Made by a program: the position numbers and the translations under genes. A stretch of DNA of 34,801 bases from Patulibacter sp041648495 (GTDB taxonomy: Bacteria > Actinomycetota > Thermoleophilia > Solirubrobacterales > Solirubrobacteraceae): assembly GCA_041648495.1 (NCBI GenBank), contig JBAZOW010000003.1, positions 1-34,801 of the forward strand, read 5' to 3'. Shown in pieces: positions 7,809-16,138 of the stretch. The notes under the pieces are model-generated. The model saw nothing but the letters and a program-made list of their open reading frames with translations. It did not search any database and was not told where the DNA came from. Numbering within the stretch: position 1 is the first letter of the stretch; the number at the start of each line of letters is the position of its first letter.

Positions 7809-8984
7809 ATGAAGACCATCACGGACGTATCCGTGCGCACGCTGCTGCGCACCGCCCTGGTCGTGGGCGCCGGCGCGTTCCTCGTCGGCTGCGGCGGGGA
7901 CGACGACAAGGACAACGCGGCGCCAGCGGCGAAGTCGACCGACGCCGCCGCCAAGACCGCCGACGCCCCCGCGGGCTCGGCCGGCTTCGACGAGGTCAAG
8001 AAGCTCTCGGCCACGCTGCTCGAGCGGCCGACCGAGATCGGCGTGACCGAGCCGGTCGGCCAGGAGATCCCGTCGGGCAAGAACCTGGTCTGGATCTCGT
8101 GCGGCGTGCCCGCCTGCCAGACGCTGGGCAAGACCTTCACCGAGGGCGCGAAGGAGCTCGGCTGGACCGTCAAGGTGATCAACACCGACGGCACGCCCGA
8201 GAAGATCAAGGCCGCCTGGACCCAGGTCGCGCGGGACACCCCCGACGCGGTCGCGTCCTCGGGCGTCGACCTGTCGCTGATCGGGGCGCAGCTCAAGCAG
8301 CTGAAGGGCGCGGACGTGCCGGTGGCGCTGTTCGCGGTCCCGGAGAAGGCCGACGGCGTGACGGTGCTGGTCGGTGACGCCAAGGGCGAGGCCGAGGCGT
8401 TCGGCGAGCCGATGGCCGCGTTCATCGTCTCCGACAGCGGGGGCGACGCCAACACGATGCTGGTCAACCTGCCGAACTTCCCGATCCTCAACGACCTGGA
8501 GAAGGGCTTCAAGGACGTCTACGAGAAGGGCTGCGCCGACTGCGCCTACGAGCGGATGGACCTGCCGCTCTCGTCGCTGGGCAAGGACGTTCCCGCCCGG
8601 ATCGTCTCGGCGCTGCGCGCCAAGCCGGACGTCAACTACGTCGCGATGGCCGTCGACGACCTGACCGCCGGCCTGCCGGCCGCCCTGCGCGCCGCCGGCC
8701 TGGCGGACCGCGTGAAGATCGTCGGCGCCACCAGCGGCCCGACCAACTACCAGTACATCACCGCCGACCAGCAGGCGGCCGGCGTGCCGAACGCGTTCTA
8801 CGAGGACACCTGGCTGATGGTCGACGGGCTCGCCCGCGTCTTCGTCGGCGAGGACCCCTCGGTCTCCGAGATCACCCCGCCGCGGATGATCGTCACCAAG
8901 GACAACCTGCCGAGCACCGACGCGGTCTTCCCGCTGGTGGAGGACTTCCGCGAGCAGTTCCTGACCCTCTGGGGCAAGAACTAA
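7809..8984 (+). CDS. ABC transporter substrate-binding lipoprotein (sugar-binding-like), paralogue 1
   Basis: This 391-residue periplasmic-binding-protein-fold lipoprotein has a basic N-terminus, a hydrophobic stretch and the lipobox LVGC with C28 as the lipidated cysteine. An Asp/Ala/Lys-rich linker follows. The binding domain begins with KNLVWISCGVPAC. Two cysteine pairs stand out: C98-G-V-P-A-C103 in the first strand and C242-A-D-C245 in the middle. Both pairs recur in the second ABC binding protein at 16216. The fold resembles PF13407-type (ribose/galactose family) proteins, but the usual sugar-binding aromatics cannot be assigned. It is followed by the ATPase and permease of the same system, with a strong hairpin between. 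The ligand is unknown and may not be a sugar given the gene context. Confidence 0.9.
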   Translation: MKTITDVSVRTLLRTALVVGAGAFLVGCGGDDDKDNAAPAAKSTDAAAKTADAPAGSAGFDEVKKLSATLLERPTEIGVTEPVGQEIPSGKNLVWISCGVPACQTLGKTFTEGAKELGWTVKVINTDGTPEKIKAAWTQVARDTPDAVASSGVDLSLIGAQLKQLKGADVPVALFAVPEKADGVTVLVGDAKGEAEAFGEPMAAFIVSDSGGDANTMLVNLPNFPILNDLEKGFKDVYEKGCADCAYERMDLPLSSLGKDVPARIVSALRAKPDVNYVAMAVDDLTAGLPAALRAAGLADRVKIVGATSGPTNYQYITADQQAAGVPNAFYEDTWLMVDGLARVFVGEDPSVSEITPPRMIVTKDNLPSTDAVFPLVEDFREQFLTLWGKN

Positions 8985-8996
8985 CGGACCGCACAC

Positions 8997-9035
8997 GGGG
9001 AGCCGCCGCGCCGCGATCGGTCGCGGCGGCTCCCC
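8997..9035 (+). other. Intercistronic hairpin between binding protein and ATPase genes
   Basis: A perfect 14-bp inverted repeat (8997-9010 with 9022-9035) with an 11-nt loop and no T run lies 12 bp after the binding-protein stop and 21 bp before the ATPase start. Such hairpins in ABC operons commonly protect the upstream transcript, so that the binding protein is made in excess over the membrane parts. Confidence 0.75.
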
Positions 9036-9056
9036 CTGGCCAGAAGGCGCCGACGC

Positions 9057-10583
9057 ATGACCACCACCACAGCAGCCACCCGGCCCGCGGCCCTGCGGAC
9101 CGAGGGTCTGAGCAAGACCTTCCCCGGCACCCGCGCCCTGAGCGACCTGACGATCGAGATCGGTGCGGGCGAGGTCCACGCGCTCGCGGGCTCCAACGGC
9201 TCGGGCAAGTCCACCTTCATCAAGCTCCTGGCCGGCTACCACCAGCCCGATCCCGGCTACTCCGCGTGGTTCGGCGGTCAGCCGCTCGACCTCGACGCGC
9301 CGGGCGCCGACCGCCCGCCGGGCCTGCGGTTCATCCATCAGGACCTCGGGCTGGTGCTCGAGCTGGACGCGGTCGACAACTTCGGTCTCAAGTGCGGCTA
9401 CGCCACGCGCCGCGGGTCGATCGACTGGCGTGAGCAGGCGCGTCGCACCCAGCGGGCGCTGAGCCGGTTCGGGATCGGGATCGACATCCACCAGCCGCTG
9501 TCGCAGGCCGCGCCGGTCGAGCGCACCGTGCTGGCGATCGCCGCTGCGATCGAGGGCTGGGACGAGGCGGGCGGCCTGCTCGTGCTCGACGAGCCGACCG
9601 CCGCGCTGCCGCACGCCGAGGTCGAGGTGCTCTTCCAGATCATCGGCGAGGTCGTCGCGGCGGGGGCCAGCATCCTCTACGTCTCCCACCGCCTCGACGA
9701 GATCTTCACGATCGCCGACACGGTCTCGGTGCTGCGCGCCGGTCGGCTGGTCGAGACCCGTCCGGTCGAGGGCCTGACCGGCGACGGGATCGCGGCGCTG
9801 ATGGCCGGCGCCGACGTCGACACCGACGTCCGCCCGCAGCCGTTCGTGCGCCGACCCGACAGCGTTCCCGCGATCGAAGCCGTCGACCTTCGGGGCCGCT
9901 ACCTGCGCGGCGTCGACCTGACCGTGCACCCGGGCGAGATCGTCGGCGTCGCCGGGCTGCTCGGATCCGGCCGCGAGGAGCTGCCGTACGTGCTCGCCGG
10001 CGCCCGTGCGGATTCGGCGACCGGCCGGATCCGGGCCGGCGGCGAGCCGTGGCGGACGATCGAACGGGGCGGCTTCCAGCACGCGCTCGTCCCCGCGGAC
10101 CGGCTCGCCGAGGGGATCATCGGCGAGCTTCCCGTCCAGGACAACGTCGCGCTGCCCGCGTTGCGCACGCTCGGTCGGCACGGCCTGATGGTCGGTGACG
10201 CCGAGTCGCGGATGGCCGTCGACGTGATCGAGCGCGTCGGCCTGGTTCCCGCGGACCCGTCGCGGCTGATGTCGACGCTCAGCGGCGGCAACCAGCAGAA
10301 GGTCGTCGTCGGTCGCTGGCTGACCGAGGAACGACCGGTGCTGATCCTGTCCGAGCCGACCGCGGGCGTCGACATCGCCGCCCGCATGGCGCTCTTCCGG
10401 CTGCTGATCGAAGCCGCCGAAGAGGGCCTGGGAATGGTCGTGGCGTCGTCCGACGTCCACGACCTGATCCACCTCTGCACCCGGGTCATCGTCCTGCGCG
10501 AGGGTGTCGTCACCCGCGAGCTGGAGCAGGACGAGGTCACCGAATCCACCTTGCTCCGTGTCATGGAAGGCCTCGAATCGTGA
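9057..10583 (+). CDS. Ribose-type ABC transporter ATPase, two fused nucleotide-binding domains, paralogue 1
   Basis: This 508-residue protein of the RbsA/MglA type powers import through the adjacent permease. Domain 1 has Walker A GSNGSGKST (residues 45-53) and Walker B LLVLDEPTAALP (about 175-186). Its signature region is altered (LSQAAPVERTVLAIA instead of LSGGxxQ). Domain 2 has a degenerate Walker A (GLLGSGREELP), as is usual in this family, but a full signature LSGGNQQK (408-415) and Walker B LILSEPTAGVD. The ATG is preceded by AAGG. The permease start overlaps the stop (GTGA), giving a complete binding protein-ATPase-permease cassette. Confidence 0.93.
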   Translation: MTTTTAATRPAALRTEGLSKTFPGTRALSDLTIEIGAGEVHALAGSNGSGKSTFIKLLAGYHQPDPGYSAWFGGQPLDLDAPGADRPPGLRFIHQDLGLVLELDAVDNFGLKCGYATRRGSIDWREQARRTQRALSRFGIGIDIHQPLSQAAPVERTVLAIAAAIEGWDEAGGLLVLDEPTAALPHAEVEVLFQIIGEVVAAGASILYVSHRLDEIFTIADTVSVLRAGRLVETRPVEGLTGDGIAALMAGADVDTDVRPQPFVRRPDSVPAIEAVDLRGRYLRGVDLTVHPGEIVGVAGLLGSGREELPYVLAGARADSATGRIRAGGEPWRTIERGGFQHALVPADRLAEGIIGELPVQDNVALPALRTLGRHGLMVGDAESRMAVDVIERVGLVPADPSRLMSTLSGGNQQKVVVGRWLTEERPVLILSEPTAGVDIAARMALFRLLIEAAEEGLGMVVASSDVHDLIHLCTRVIVLREGVVTRELEQDEVTESTLLRVMEGLES

Positions 10584-11674
10584 ACAGCTCACGCCCCGCA
10601 GTGGACGCGTCGGAGAGCGGCGCCCGCTCGTCCTCGAACGTCCTCGTCGCGCCACGGCGCCGGTCGGTCGGCGACCTGCTCGGCCCCAAGCGGATCGGCG
10701 CGGTCTACGTCTGGGTCGTGATCGCGGTCGTGCTCGTGCTGCTCAAGCCCGACACGATCCTCACGACGTCGACGCTGACCCAGATCCTCAACAACTCGGC
10801 GATCACCGGACTGGCCGCGCTGGCGCTGCTGATCCCGCTCGCCGCGCGGACCTTCGACTTGTCGATCGGCTTCGTGATGAGCCTGGCCGGCGTGACGGCG
10901 GCGCACTTCGCCGCCACCGGGATGAACATCGTGCCGGCCGTGCTGCTGGCGCTGGGCGCCGCGCTCGCCGTCGGCCTGATCAACGCGACGGTCGTCGTGG
11001 TGATGCGCGTCGACTCGTTCATCGGCACGCTCGCGACCGGCTCGATCGTGGCGGCCTTCATCACGATGGTCACCAAGGAGCAGGACATCACCGACGTCAA
11101 GCTGACCGGGGCGTTCTCGAAGATCGGCCAGACCGACCTCGGTGGCGTCACGCTGCCGGTGATCTACGCGCTGATCGTCGCACTCGTGCTCTGGGCGTTC
11201 CTCGAGCGGACCACGACCGGCCGGAGGATCTACAGCGTGGGCTTCAACCCCGAGGCGGCCAAGCTCGCCGGGATCCGCGCCGACCGCCTGCGCTTCGCGT
11301 CGCTGGTCTGCTCGGCCGGGATCGCGGGCGTCGCGGGCATCGCGCTCGCCTCGACGATCGGCGCGGGCTCGCCGACCAGCGGTCAGTCGTACCTGCTGCC
11401 CGCCTTCGCGGCGGCGTTCCTCGGCGCCACCCAGCTGCGGCCGGGACGGTTCAACGCGATGGGCACCGTGATCGCGGTGCTCGTGCTGACCACCGGCACG
11501 ACCGGCCTGGCGCTGGTCCTGGCCCCCGCCTGGGCGGCCGACCTGTTCACCGGCGTGGTGCTGATCGCCGCGCTGACGATCACCGGCGCCGAGCGCCGCG
11601 GGCTGCGCGGGGCCAAGGGCTCGCTCGCCGCCCTGCGCGCCCGCTTCCGACCGACCACCACGAACCCGGAGTGA
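10580..11674 (+). CDS. Ribose-type ABC transporter permease, paralogue 1
   Basis: This 364-residue polytopic inner-membrane protein of the BPD_transp_2 (RbsC-like) family forms the transport channel. A hydrophilic N-terminal tail of about 45 residues precedes roughly ten hydrophobic segments. Family marks are the AARTFDLSIGFVMSLAG loop, the MRVDSFIGTLATGSI segment, and FLERTTTGRRIYSVGFNPEAAKLAGI, the cytoplasmic coupling loop toward the ATPase. The C-terminus has LLPAFAAAFLGATQLRPGRFN. The GTG start overlaps the ATPase stop. The second permease at 18952 is a clear paralogue with the same landmarks. Confidence 0.93.
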   Translation: MNSSRPAVDASESGARSSSNVLVAPRRRSVGDLLGPKRIGAVYVWVVIAVVLVLLKPDTILTTSTLTQILNNSAITGLAALALLIPLAARTFDLSIGFVMSLAGVTAAHFAATGMNIVPAVLLALGAALAVGLINATVVVVMRVDSFIGTLATGSIVAAFITMVTKEQDITDVKLTGAFSKIGQTDLGGVTLPVIYALIVALVLWAFLERTTTGRRIYSVGFNPEAAKLAGIRADRLRFASLVCSAGIAGVAGIALASTIGAGSPTSGQSYLLPAFAAAFLGATQLRPGRFNAMGTVIAVLVLTTGTTGLALVLAPAWAADLFTGVVLIAALTITGAERRGLRGAKGSLAALRARFRPTTTNPE

Positions 11675-11679
11675 CCACG

Positions 11680-12090
11680 ATGGCCGACCGCGACCAGATT
11701 CAGCAGCTGCTGCACGACTACGCGTGGGCGAACGACGCCCCCGACGTCGAGCTGCTGCGGGGGACGTTCGCCGCGGACGTGCGCTACGCGATCTCGATCG
11801 CCGGGCAGCCGGCGGTCGGGCCGTTCACGTCGCGGGAGGAGACGGTGGCGTTCGTCGCCGACGCGGTGTCGGGTGACAGTCCGATCCAGCGTCGGCACGT
11901 CGTGAGCAACCTGCGGCTGCTCGACGAGACGGACGACGGCGCCTCGGTGCTCGCCTACCTGACCATCCTCCAGACCGAGGACGGAGCCCTGCGTCCCGTG
12001 GCCGCCGGGGTCTACCGGGCGGACGTCCGCCGGGACGCCGGACGGTGGGTCATCGCGTCGCTCTCGATCGAGCTCGACGGCGCGTTCTGA
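11680..12090 (+). CDS. SnoaL/NTF2-like protein, paralogue 1
   Basis: This 136-residue cone-shaped alpha+beta-fold protein has helix DRDQIQQLLHDYAWANDAPDVELLRGTF followed by ADVRYAISIAG and C-terminal beta strands ending RWVIASLSIELDGAF. This is the SnoaL_4 pattern found in small isomerases, cyclases, dehydratases and dioxygenase small subunits. R-R-H-V-V-S-N in the middle carries the His that is common in the group. ATG 11680 with GGAG eight bases upstream is preferred. A GTG at 11671 overlapping the permease stop would add three residues. It closes the P450-AKR-ABC operon and is followed by a terminator. The reaction is unknown. Confidence 0.85.
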   Translation: MADRDQIQQLLHDYAWANDAPDVELLRGTFAADVRYAISIAGQPAVGPFTSREETVAFVADAVSGDSPIQRRHVVSNLRLLDETDDGASVLAYLTILQTEDGALRPVAAGVYRADVRRDAGRWVIASLSIELDGAF

Positions 12091-12102
12091 CCGGCGCGAC
12101 CG

Positions 12103-12150
12103 CCCCGGGTTCGTCGTTGTTGGAAACGATGAATTCGGGGTTGGATTTCT
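12103..12150 (+). terminator. Rho-independent terminator of the P450/ABC operon
   Basis: A 16-bp stem (12103-12118 with 12125-12140, three G-T wobbles) with a 6-nt loop is followed by TTGGATTTCT. It lies 12 bp past the SnoaL-like stop and 25 bp upstream of the next -35 element. Confidence 0.8.
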
Positions 12151-12174
12151 GAACAAGCGGATGGCTCACGGCCC

Positions 12175-12204
12175 TTGACAAGCGCCGGTCCGCTGCTCTA
12201 AGTT
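12175..12204 (+). promoter_or_regulatory. Promoter of the acyl-CoA dehydrogenase operon
   Basis: A consensus -35 TTGACA (12175-12180), an 18-bp spacer and TAAGTT (12199-12204) give a good sigma-70-type promoter. The start codon lies about 85 bp downstream. Confidence 0.7.
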
Positions 12205-12219
12205 AATGATCATAGTTAT
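12203..12219 (+). promoter_or_regulatory. Operator TTAATGATCATAGTTAT, best copy
   Basis: The element covers the end of the -10 and the transcription start region. It contains the palindrome ATGATCAT (12206-12213). A copy with one mismatch lies at 28586-28602, and weaker copies are at 5406, 14518, 21733 and 33406. The position is that expected of a repressor site. Confidence 0.65.
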
Positions 12220-12242
12220 CCCAATCGCGTAGAGGCCAGGTG

Positions 12243-12259
12243 CGGCACCTCCGGTGCCG
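12243..12259 (+). other. 5' leader hairpin
   Basis: CGGCACC-TCC-GGTGCCG forms a perfect 7-bp stem in the untranslated leader of the acyl-CoA dehydrogenase mRNA. A comparable hairpin is present in the dctQ leader (28614-28629). Confidence 0.6.
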
Positions 12260-12288
12260 TCGGCCGCGCGTTCGACCCCTCATCTCGC

Positions 12289-13488
12289 ATGGCATCTACG
12301 CAACTGCAGACGGAAACCGCCCCCGTGATTGAAGAAACCGACGATCGCCGCGCGATCATCGAGCTGGCCAAGGAGTTCGCGGAGTCGGAGATCGCGCCCC
12401 TGGTCCAGTCGTACGACGAGGCCGAGAGCATCCCGCGCGAGCTGCTCGACAAGATGGGCGCGCTGGGGTTCTTCGGCGGCGTGATCAGCGAGGAGGAGGG
12501 CGGTCTCGGTCTGGACTTCGTGACCTTCGCCGACCTGATCGAGGAGGTCTCCAAGACCTGCCAGATCCTCGGCACCTTCGTCTCGATGCCGTCCGGCCTG
12601 GTCGGCGGCAGCATCGAGGCCTTCGGTACCCCGGAGCAGAAGGAGAAGTGGCTCAAGCCGCTGGCCCAGGGCCGGATCTTCGGCGCCGCCGGCGTGACCG
12701 AGCCGGGCTCCGGCAGCGACGTCGCCGGGATGCAGACGACCTACCGCAAGGAGGGCGACGAGTTCGTCATCAACGGTGCGAAGGCCTGGATCTCGAACCT
12801 CGACATCGCCGAGTTCTTCGTCACCTTCGCCACCGTCGACCGCTCGCTCAAGCACCGCGGCGTGACGGCGTTCATCATCCCGCGCGACACGCCCGGGCTG
12901 AAGCTCCAGCCGTACAAGAACAAGATGGGCTTCCGCCCGATCTGCACCGGCGACGTCTTCTTCGACGAGCTGCGGCTGCCGGCCGACGCGATCCTCGGCG
13001 AGGAGGGCGAGGGCTTCAAGGTCGCGATGACCGCCGTCGAGCGGGGCCGCCTGGGCGTCGCCGCGCGCTCGGTCGGCGTGACGCAGGCGTGCCTCGAGGA
13101 CACGATCGCCTACGCCAAGGAGCGGATCGTCTTCAACAAGCCGATCTCGGAGTTCCAGATCGTCCAGTCGAAGATCACCGACATGGCCGTCGCCGCGCAG
13201 ACCTCCCGGCTGCTGGTGCGCGACTGCGCGCAGGCGATGCAGGAGGGTCGCCGCGCTCGCGAGCTGACCAGCATGGCCAAGATGTTCGCGTCCGACATGG
13301 CGCAGCGCAGCGCCAACGACGCCGTTCAGGTCTTCGGTGCCGCCGGGATCTCGCCGGAGTTCCGCGTCGGCCGGATGTACCGCGACGCCAAGGTCCTGCA
13401 GATCGTGGAGGGCAGCAACGACGTCCACCGCGCGCTGATCGGCGAGATCAACCTGGGCCTGCGCTCCAACGGGGAGAAGAAGGCATGA
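12289..13488 (+). CDS. Acyl-CoA dehydrogenase
   Basis: This 399-residue FAD flavoenzyme introduces the alpha-beta double bond into an acyl-CoA. The N-terminal helical domain leads to the middle beta-domain motif GVTEPGSGSDVAGMQTT (from about residue 136), then NGAKAWISNLDIAEFFV. The C-terminal helical domain ends in the motif IVEGSNDVHRALI, with E374 at the position of the catalytic base of short- and medium-chain enzymes (consensus Y-E-G-T-x-x-I-x-R). The ATG has no clear ribosome binding site. A GTG 36 bp further in is an alternative. The stop overlaps the 3-hydroxyacyl-CoA dehydrogenase start (ATGA), so both act in one beta-oxidation-like sequence. Confidence 0.93.
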   Translation: MASTQLQTETAPVIEETDDRRAIIELAKEFAESEIAPLVQSYDEAESIPRELLDKMGALGFFGGVISEEEGGLGLDFVTFADLIEEVSKTCQILGTFVSMPSGLVGGSIEAFGTPEQKEKWLKPLAQGRIFGAAGVTEPGSGSDVAGMQTTYRKEGDEFVINGAKAWISNLDIAEFFVTFATVDRSLKHRGVTAFIIPRDTPGLKLQPYKNKMGFRPICTGDVFFDELRLPADAILGEEGEGFKVAMTAVERGRLGVAARSVGVTQACLEDTIAYAKERIVFNKPISEFQIVQSKITDMAVAAQTSRLLVRDCAQAMQEGRRARELTSMAKMFASDMAQRSANDAVQVFGAAGISPEFRVGRMYRDAKVLQIVEGSNDVHRALIGEINLGLRSNGEKKA

Positions 13489-14357
13489 AGGTCGCCGTCC
13501 TCGGCTCGGGGATCATGGGCAACGGGATCGCCCAGCTCTCCGTGATGGTCGGCGACACGGCCGTCGCCTACGACGTCAACGACGAGGCGCTGCAGCGCGC
13601 CTCGGCCGCGGTCGAGAAGAGCCTGGCCCGGTTCGTCAAGTCCGGCAAGAAGACTCAGGAGGAAGCGGACGAGGCGTTCGCCCGCTTGAGCTTCACCACG
13701 TCGCTGGCCGACGCGGTGACCGGCGCCGACGTCGTGATCGAGGCCGCGCCCGAGATCCTCGACCTCAAGCAGGACCTGTGGAAGCAGGTGGTCGAGCACG
13801 CGCCCGCCGAGGCGCTGCTGGGCACCAACACGTCGCAGCTGTCGATCACGTCGATCGCCGCCGCGCTCGGCGACCAGGCGCACCGCCTGGTCGGCATCCA
13901 CTTCTTCAACCCGCCGGTGATGATGCGGCTGGTCGAGGTGATCGCCGGCCTCGAGACGAAGCCCGAGAACGTCGAGCGCGCCAAGGCGTTCGGCGAGCAC
14001 GTCGGCAAGACCGTCGTGGTCTGCCAGAAGGACAGCCCCGGCTTCATCACCAGCCGCGCGTACGCGATCCTGCGGCTGGAGTGCGTGAAGATGCTCGAAG
14101 AGGGCATCGCCACCGCCGAGGACATCGACACGGCGCTGAAGCTCGGGTTCAACTTCCCGATGGGTCCGCTCGAGCTCGGCGACATGAACGGCGTGGACAC
14201 CTACGTCCACGCGATCAGCGGCCTGGAGAAGGCCCACGGCGATCGCTTCCGGCCGACGGTCGGTCTGCGCAACATGGTCGCGGCCAACCGCCTGGGTCGG
14301 AAGACCGGCGCGGGGTTCTACGATTACGACACCGAGGGCAAGAAGCTCGTCGACTGA
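13485..14357 (+). CDS. 3-hydroxyacyl-CoA (3-hydroxybutyryl-CoA) dehydrogenase
   Basis: This 290-residue enzyme has the size of single-function HBDH and oxidises an L-3-hydroxyacyl-CoA with NAD. The N-terminal Rossmann motif is GSGIMGNGIAQ (residues 7-17). H139 in GIHFFNPPVMMRLVEVI is the catalytic histidine. KDSPGFITSR is the domain junction motif, with Ser where many members have Asn. The C-terminal domain has the FPMGPLELGDMNGVD segment. The start overlaps the acyl-CoA dehydrogenase stop. No enoyl-CoA hydratase separates the two, although chemically it should. Confidence 0.93.
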   Translation: MKVAVLGSGIMGNGIAQLSVMVGDTAVAYDVNDEALQRASAAVEKSLARFVKSGKKTQEEADEAFARLSFTTSLADAVTGADVVIEAAPEILDLKQDLWKQVVEHAPAEALLGTNTSQLSITSIAAALGDQAHRLVGIHFFNPPVMMRLVEVIAGLETKPENVERAKAFGEHVGKTVVVCQKDSPGFITSRAYAILRLECVKMLEEGIATAEDIDTALKLGFNFPMGPLELGDMNGVDTYVHAISGLEKAHGDRFRPTVGLRNMVAANRLGRKTGAGFYDYDTEGKKLVD

Positions 14358-14428
14358 GACGAACTCCAGGGGTGGCGGGCCTCCCGAGCGGGGCGGACCC
14401 GCCGAACCGAGGTTTTGCAGGGCGTTCG

Positions 14429-14468
14429 CGGCCCCGGTGCATCGTCGTACCGGGGCCGTTCTCTTTGG
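14429..14468 (+). terminator. Rho-independent terminator after the 3-hydroxyacyl-CoA dehydrogenase gene
   Basis: A 10-bp perfect stem (14429-14438 with 14449-14458) around a 10-nt loop is followed by TTCTCTTT. It directly precedes the CRP-like box and promoter of the aldehyde dehydrogenase gene. Confidence 0.82.
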
Positions 14469-14470
14469 AC

Positions 14471-14486
14471 TGTGACCGTCGGCACA
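14471..14486 (+). promoter_or_regulatory. CRP/GlxR-like box upstream of the aldehyde dehydrogenase promoter
   Basis: TGTGA-CCGTCG-GCACA differs from the copy at 5361-5376 by one base. The centre is 38 bp from the -10, about position -50 from the inferred transcription start. Confidence 0.55.
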
Positions 14487-14493
14487 AAAAGAC

Positions 14494-14534
14494 TTGACAC
14501 TCGGTGAATTAAGTCGGATAATGATCATCGATAG
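14494..14534 (+). promoter_or_regulatory. Aldehyde dehydrogenase promoter with overlapping operator
   Basis: TTGACA (14494-14499), a 17-bp spacer and GATAAT (14517-14522) form a near-consensus promoter. The operator variant ATAATGATCATCGATAG (14518-14534) agrees with the 12203 copy in 13 of 17 positions and keeps ATGATCAT intact. AAGTCGGATAAT is identical to the segment in the promoter at 21708. Confidence 0.75.
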
Positions 14535-14606
14535 CGCGGGCTCCCTGTTCGTGGGCCTGCGGATGATCCGGAGCCGTCACGGCGGCCCAACCCGAAGGAT
14601 TCACGC

Positions 14607-16091
14607 ATGAGTGCTCAAACCTCCGTTCTCGATGTGACCGTTCCGGGCCTCGACCAGCTGTTCATCGGCGGTCAGTGGGTCGCTCCGGCCACCGACGCGA
14701 AGGTCGACGTGATCAGCCCGTCGACCGAAGAGGTCGTCGCGACGGTTGCCGACCCGTCGATCGCCGACGCCGATGCCGCCGTCGCCGCCGCCCGCAAGGC
14801 GTTCGACGAGGGTCCCTGGCCGCGGATGACGATGGCCGAGCGGATCGAGGTCTGCACCCGGCTCGCCGACGAGCTCGAGGCCCGCCTCGACGTCGCCAAC
14901 CGCGCCTGGCTCTGGGAGGCCGGCGCCCCGGTCGCCCACGGCGAGATGATCAACAGCGGCGCCGGCAAGATGGTCTGGCGCTACGCCCTCGAGGCCGCCG
15001 AGAAGGTCCAGCTGGAGGAGTCGCGCACGACCCCGACCGGCGAGGTCCTGATCGCCCGGGACCCGGTCGGCACCGTGCTGGGCATCCTCACCTACAACGG
15101 CCCGGTCGTGCTGATGGGCATGAAGGTCATCCCCGGCCTGCTCGCCGGCTGCACCTTCGTGATCAAGCCCGCGCCGGAGTCCCCGCTGACCTCGCGCGTC
15201 GTCTCCGAGGCGATCGAGGCCGCCGGCTTCCCCGAAGGCGTGATCAGCGTGCTGGCCGCCGGCACCGAGGTCACCCAGCACCTCGTCGGCCACGAGGGCA
15301 TCGACATGGTCCACGCGACCGCCGGCACGGCGATCGCCAAGGACATCGTCCACCGCACCGCCGATCGCCTGGCGCGCACGGCGCTCGAGCTCGGCGGCAA
15401 GTCGCCGGCGATCGTGCTCGACGACGCCGACATCGACCAGGTTCTCGAGACCCTCGTCGGCGGCGCCTGCGGCTTCAACGGCCAGGTCTGCGTCGCGCTG
15501 TCGCGCGTCTTCGTGTCGCGTGAGCGCTACGACGAGTTCGTCGACAAGATGGCCGCCGCGTACAAGGCGATCAAGGTCGGCGACCCGTTCGACCCCGAGA
15601 CCGAGCGCGGCCCGCTGGCCGTCAAGCGCGCGGTCGAGCGCTGCGAGCACTACGTGGCGAAGGCGATCGAGGAGGGCGCGACCGTCGCCGCCGGCGGCAA
15701 GCGTCCGGAGCACCTGGACAAGGGCTACTACTACGAGCCGACCCTGCTGCGCGACGTCACCAACGACATGACCGTCGCCCGCGAGGAGGTCTTCGGTCCG
15801 GTCACCGCCGTGATCGCGTACGACAGCCTCGACGACGCGATCAAGCAGGCCAACGACACCGACTTCGGCCTGGCCGCGTCGGTCTACTCCGGCAGCGCGG
15901 ACAAGGCCCTCGAGGTCGCTCGCAAGATCCGCTCCGGCGGCGTGGCGATCAACCTGGCCGGCGTCTGCCTGACCGAGCCGTTCGGCGGTGTCAAGCAGTC
16001 CGGCTGGGGCAAGGAGTGCGGGCTCGAGGGGATCCTCGAGTTCATGGACATCAAGCAGATCCTGCTCAGCGGCAGCTACGTCGACGCGTAG
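14607..16091 (+). CDS. NAD(P)-dependent aldehyde dehydrogenase
   Basis: This 494-residue enzyme has typical ALDH-superfamily length and oxidises an aldehyde to the acid. The catalytic cysteine is C295 in FNGQVCVALSR and the general base is E261 in ALELGGKSPAIVL. The NAD-binding region has ILTYNGPVVLMGMKVIPGL and the C-terminal region EEVFGPVTAVIAYD. The whole architecture is non-acylating. It is transcribed alone, between two terminators, from a strong promoter carrying both the shared operator and a CRP-like box. It could act after the aldo-keto reductase or SDRs, or on an aldehyde released by the ThDP enzyme. Substrate not determinable. Confidence 0.94.
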   Translation: MSAQTSVLDVTVPGLDQLFIGGQWVAPATDAKVDVISPSTEEVVATVADPSIADADAAVAAARKAFDEGPWPRMTMAERIEVCTRLADELEARLDVANRAWLWEAGAPVAHGEMINSGAGKMVWRYALEAAEKVQLEESRTTPTGEVLIARDPVGTVLGILTYNGPVVLMGMKVIPGLLAGCTFVIKPAPESPLTSRVVSEAIEAAGFPEGVISVLAAGTEVTQHLVGHEGIDMVHATAGTAIAKDIVHRTADRLARTALELGGKSPAIVLDDADIDQVLETLVGGACGFNGQVCVALSRVFVSRERYDEFVDKMAAAYKAIKVGDPFDPETERGPLAVKRAVERCEHYVAKAIEEGATVAAGGKRPEHLDKGYYYEPTLLRDVTNDMTVAREEVFGPVTAVIAYDSLDDAIKQANDTDFGLAASVYSGSADKALEVARKIRSGGVAINLAGVCLTEPFGGVKQSGWGKECGLEGILEFMDIKQILLSGSYVDA

Positions 16092-16100
16092 TCGACGAAC

Positions 16101-16125
16101 GGCGCCGGCCCCCGGGGTCGGCGCC
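16101..16125 (+). terminator. Terminator-like hairpin after aldehyde dehydrogenase
   Basis: GGCGCCG (16101-16107) pairs with CGGCGCC (16119-16125), and the stem continues inward with CCCC/GGGG. A short CCCCTTT follows at 16134-16140. It is a strong stem with a weak T run. Confidence 0.6.
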
Positions 16126-16138
16126 GCGTAGGGCCCCT

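Noticed and set aside
7497..10655. Very long open frame on the minus strand opposite the AKR and ABC genes
   Set aside because: Its composition (Arg/Asp/Gly/Val-rich, no domain motifs) is the typical antisense shadow of high-GC genes. The + strand genes carry clear family motifs.
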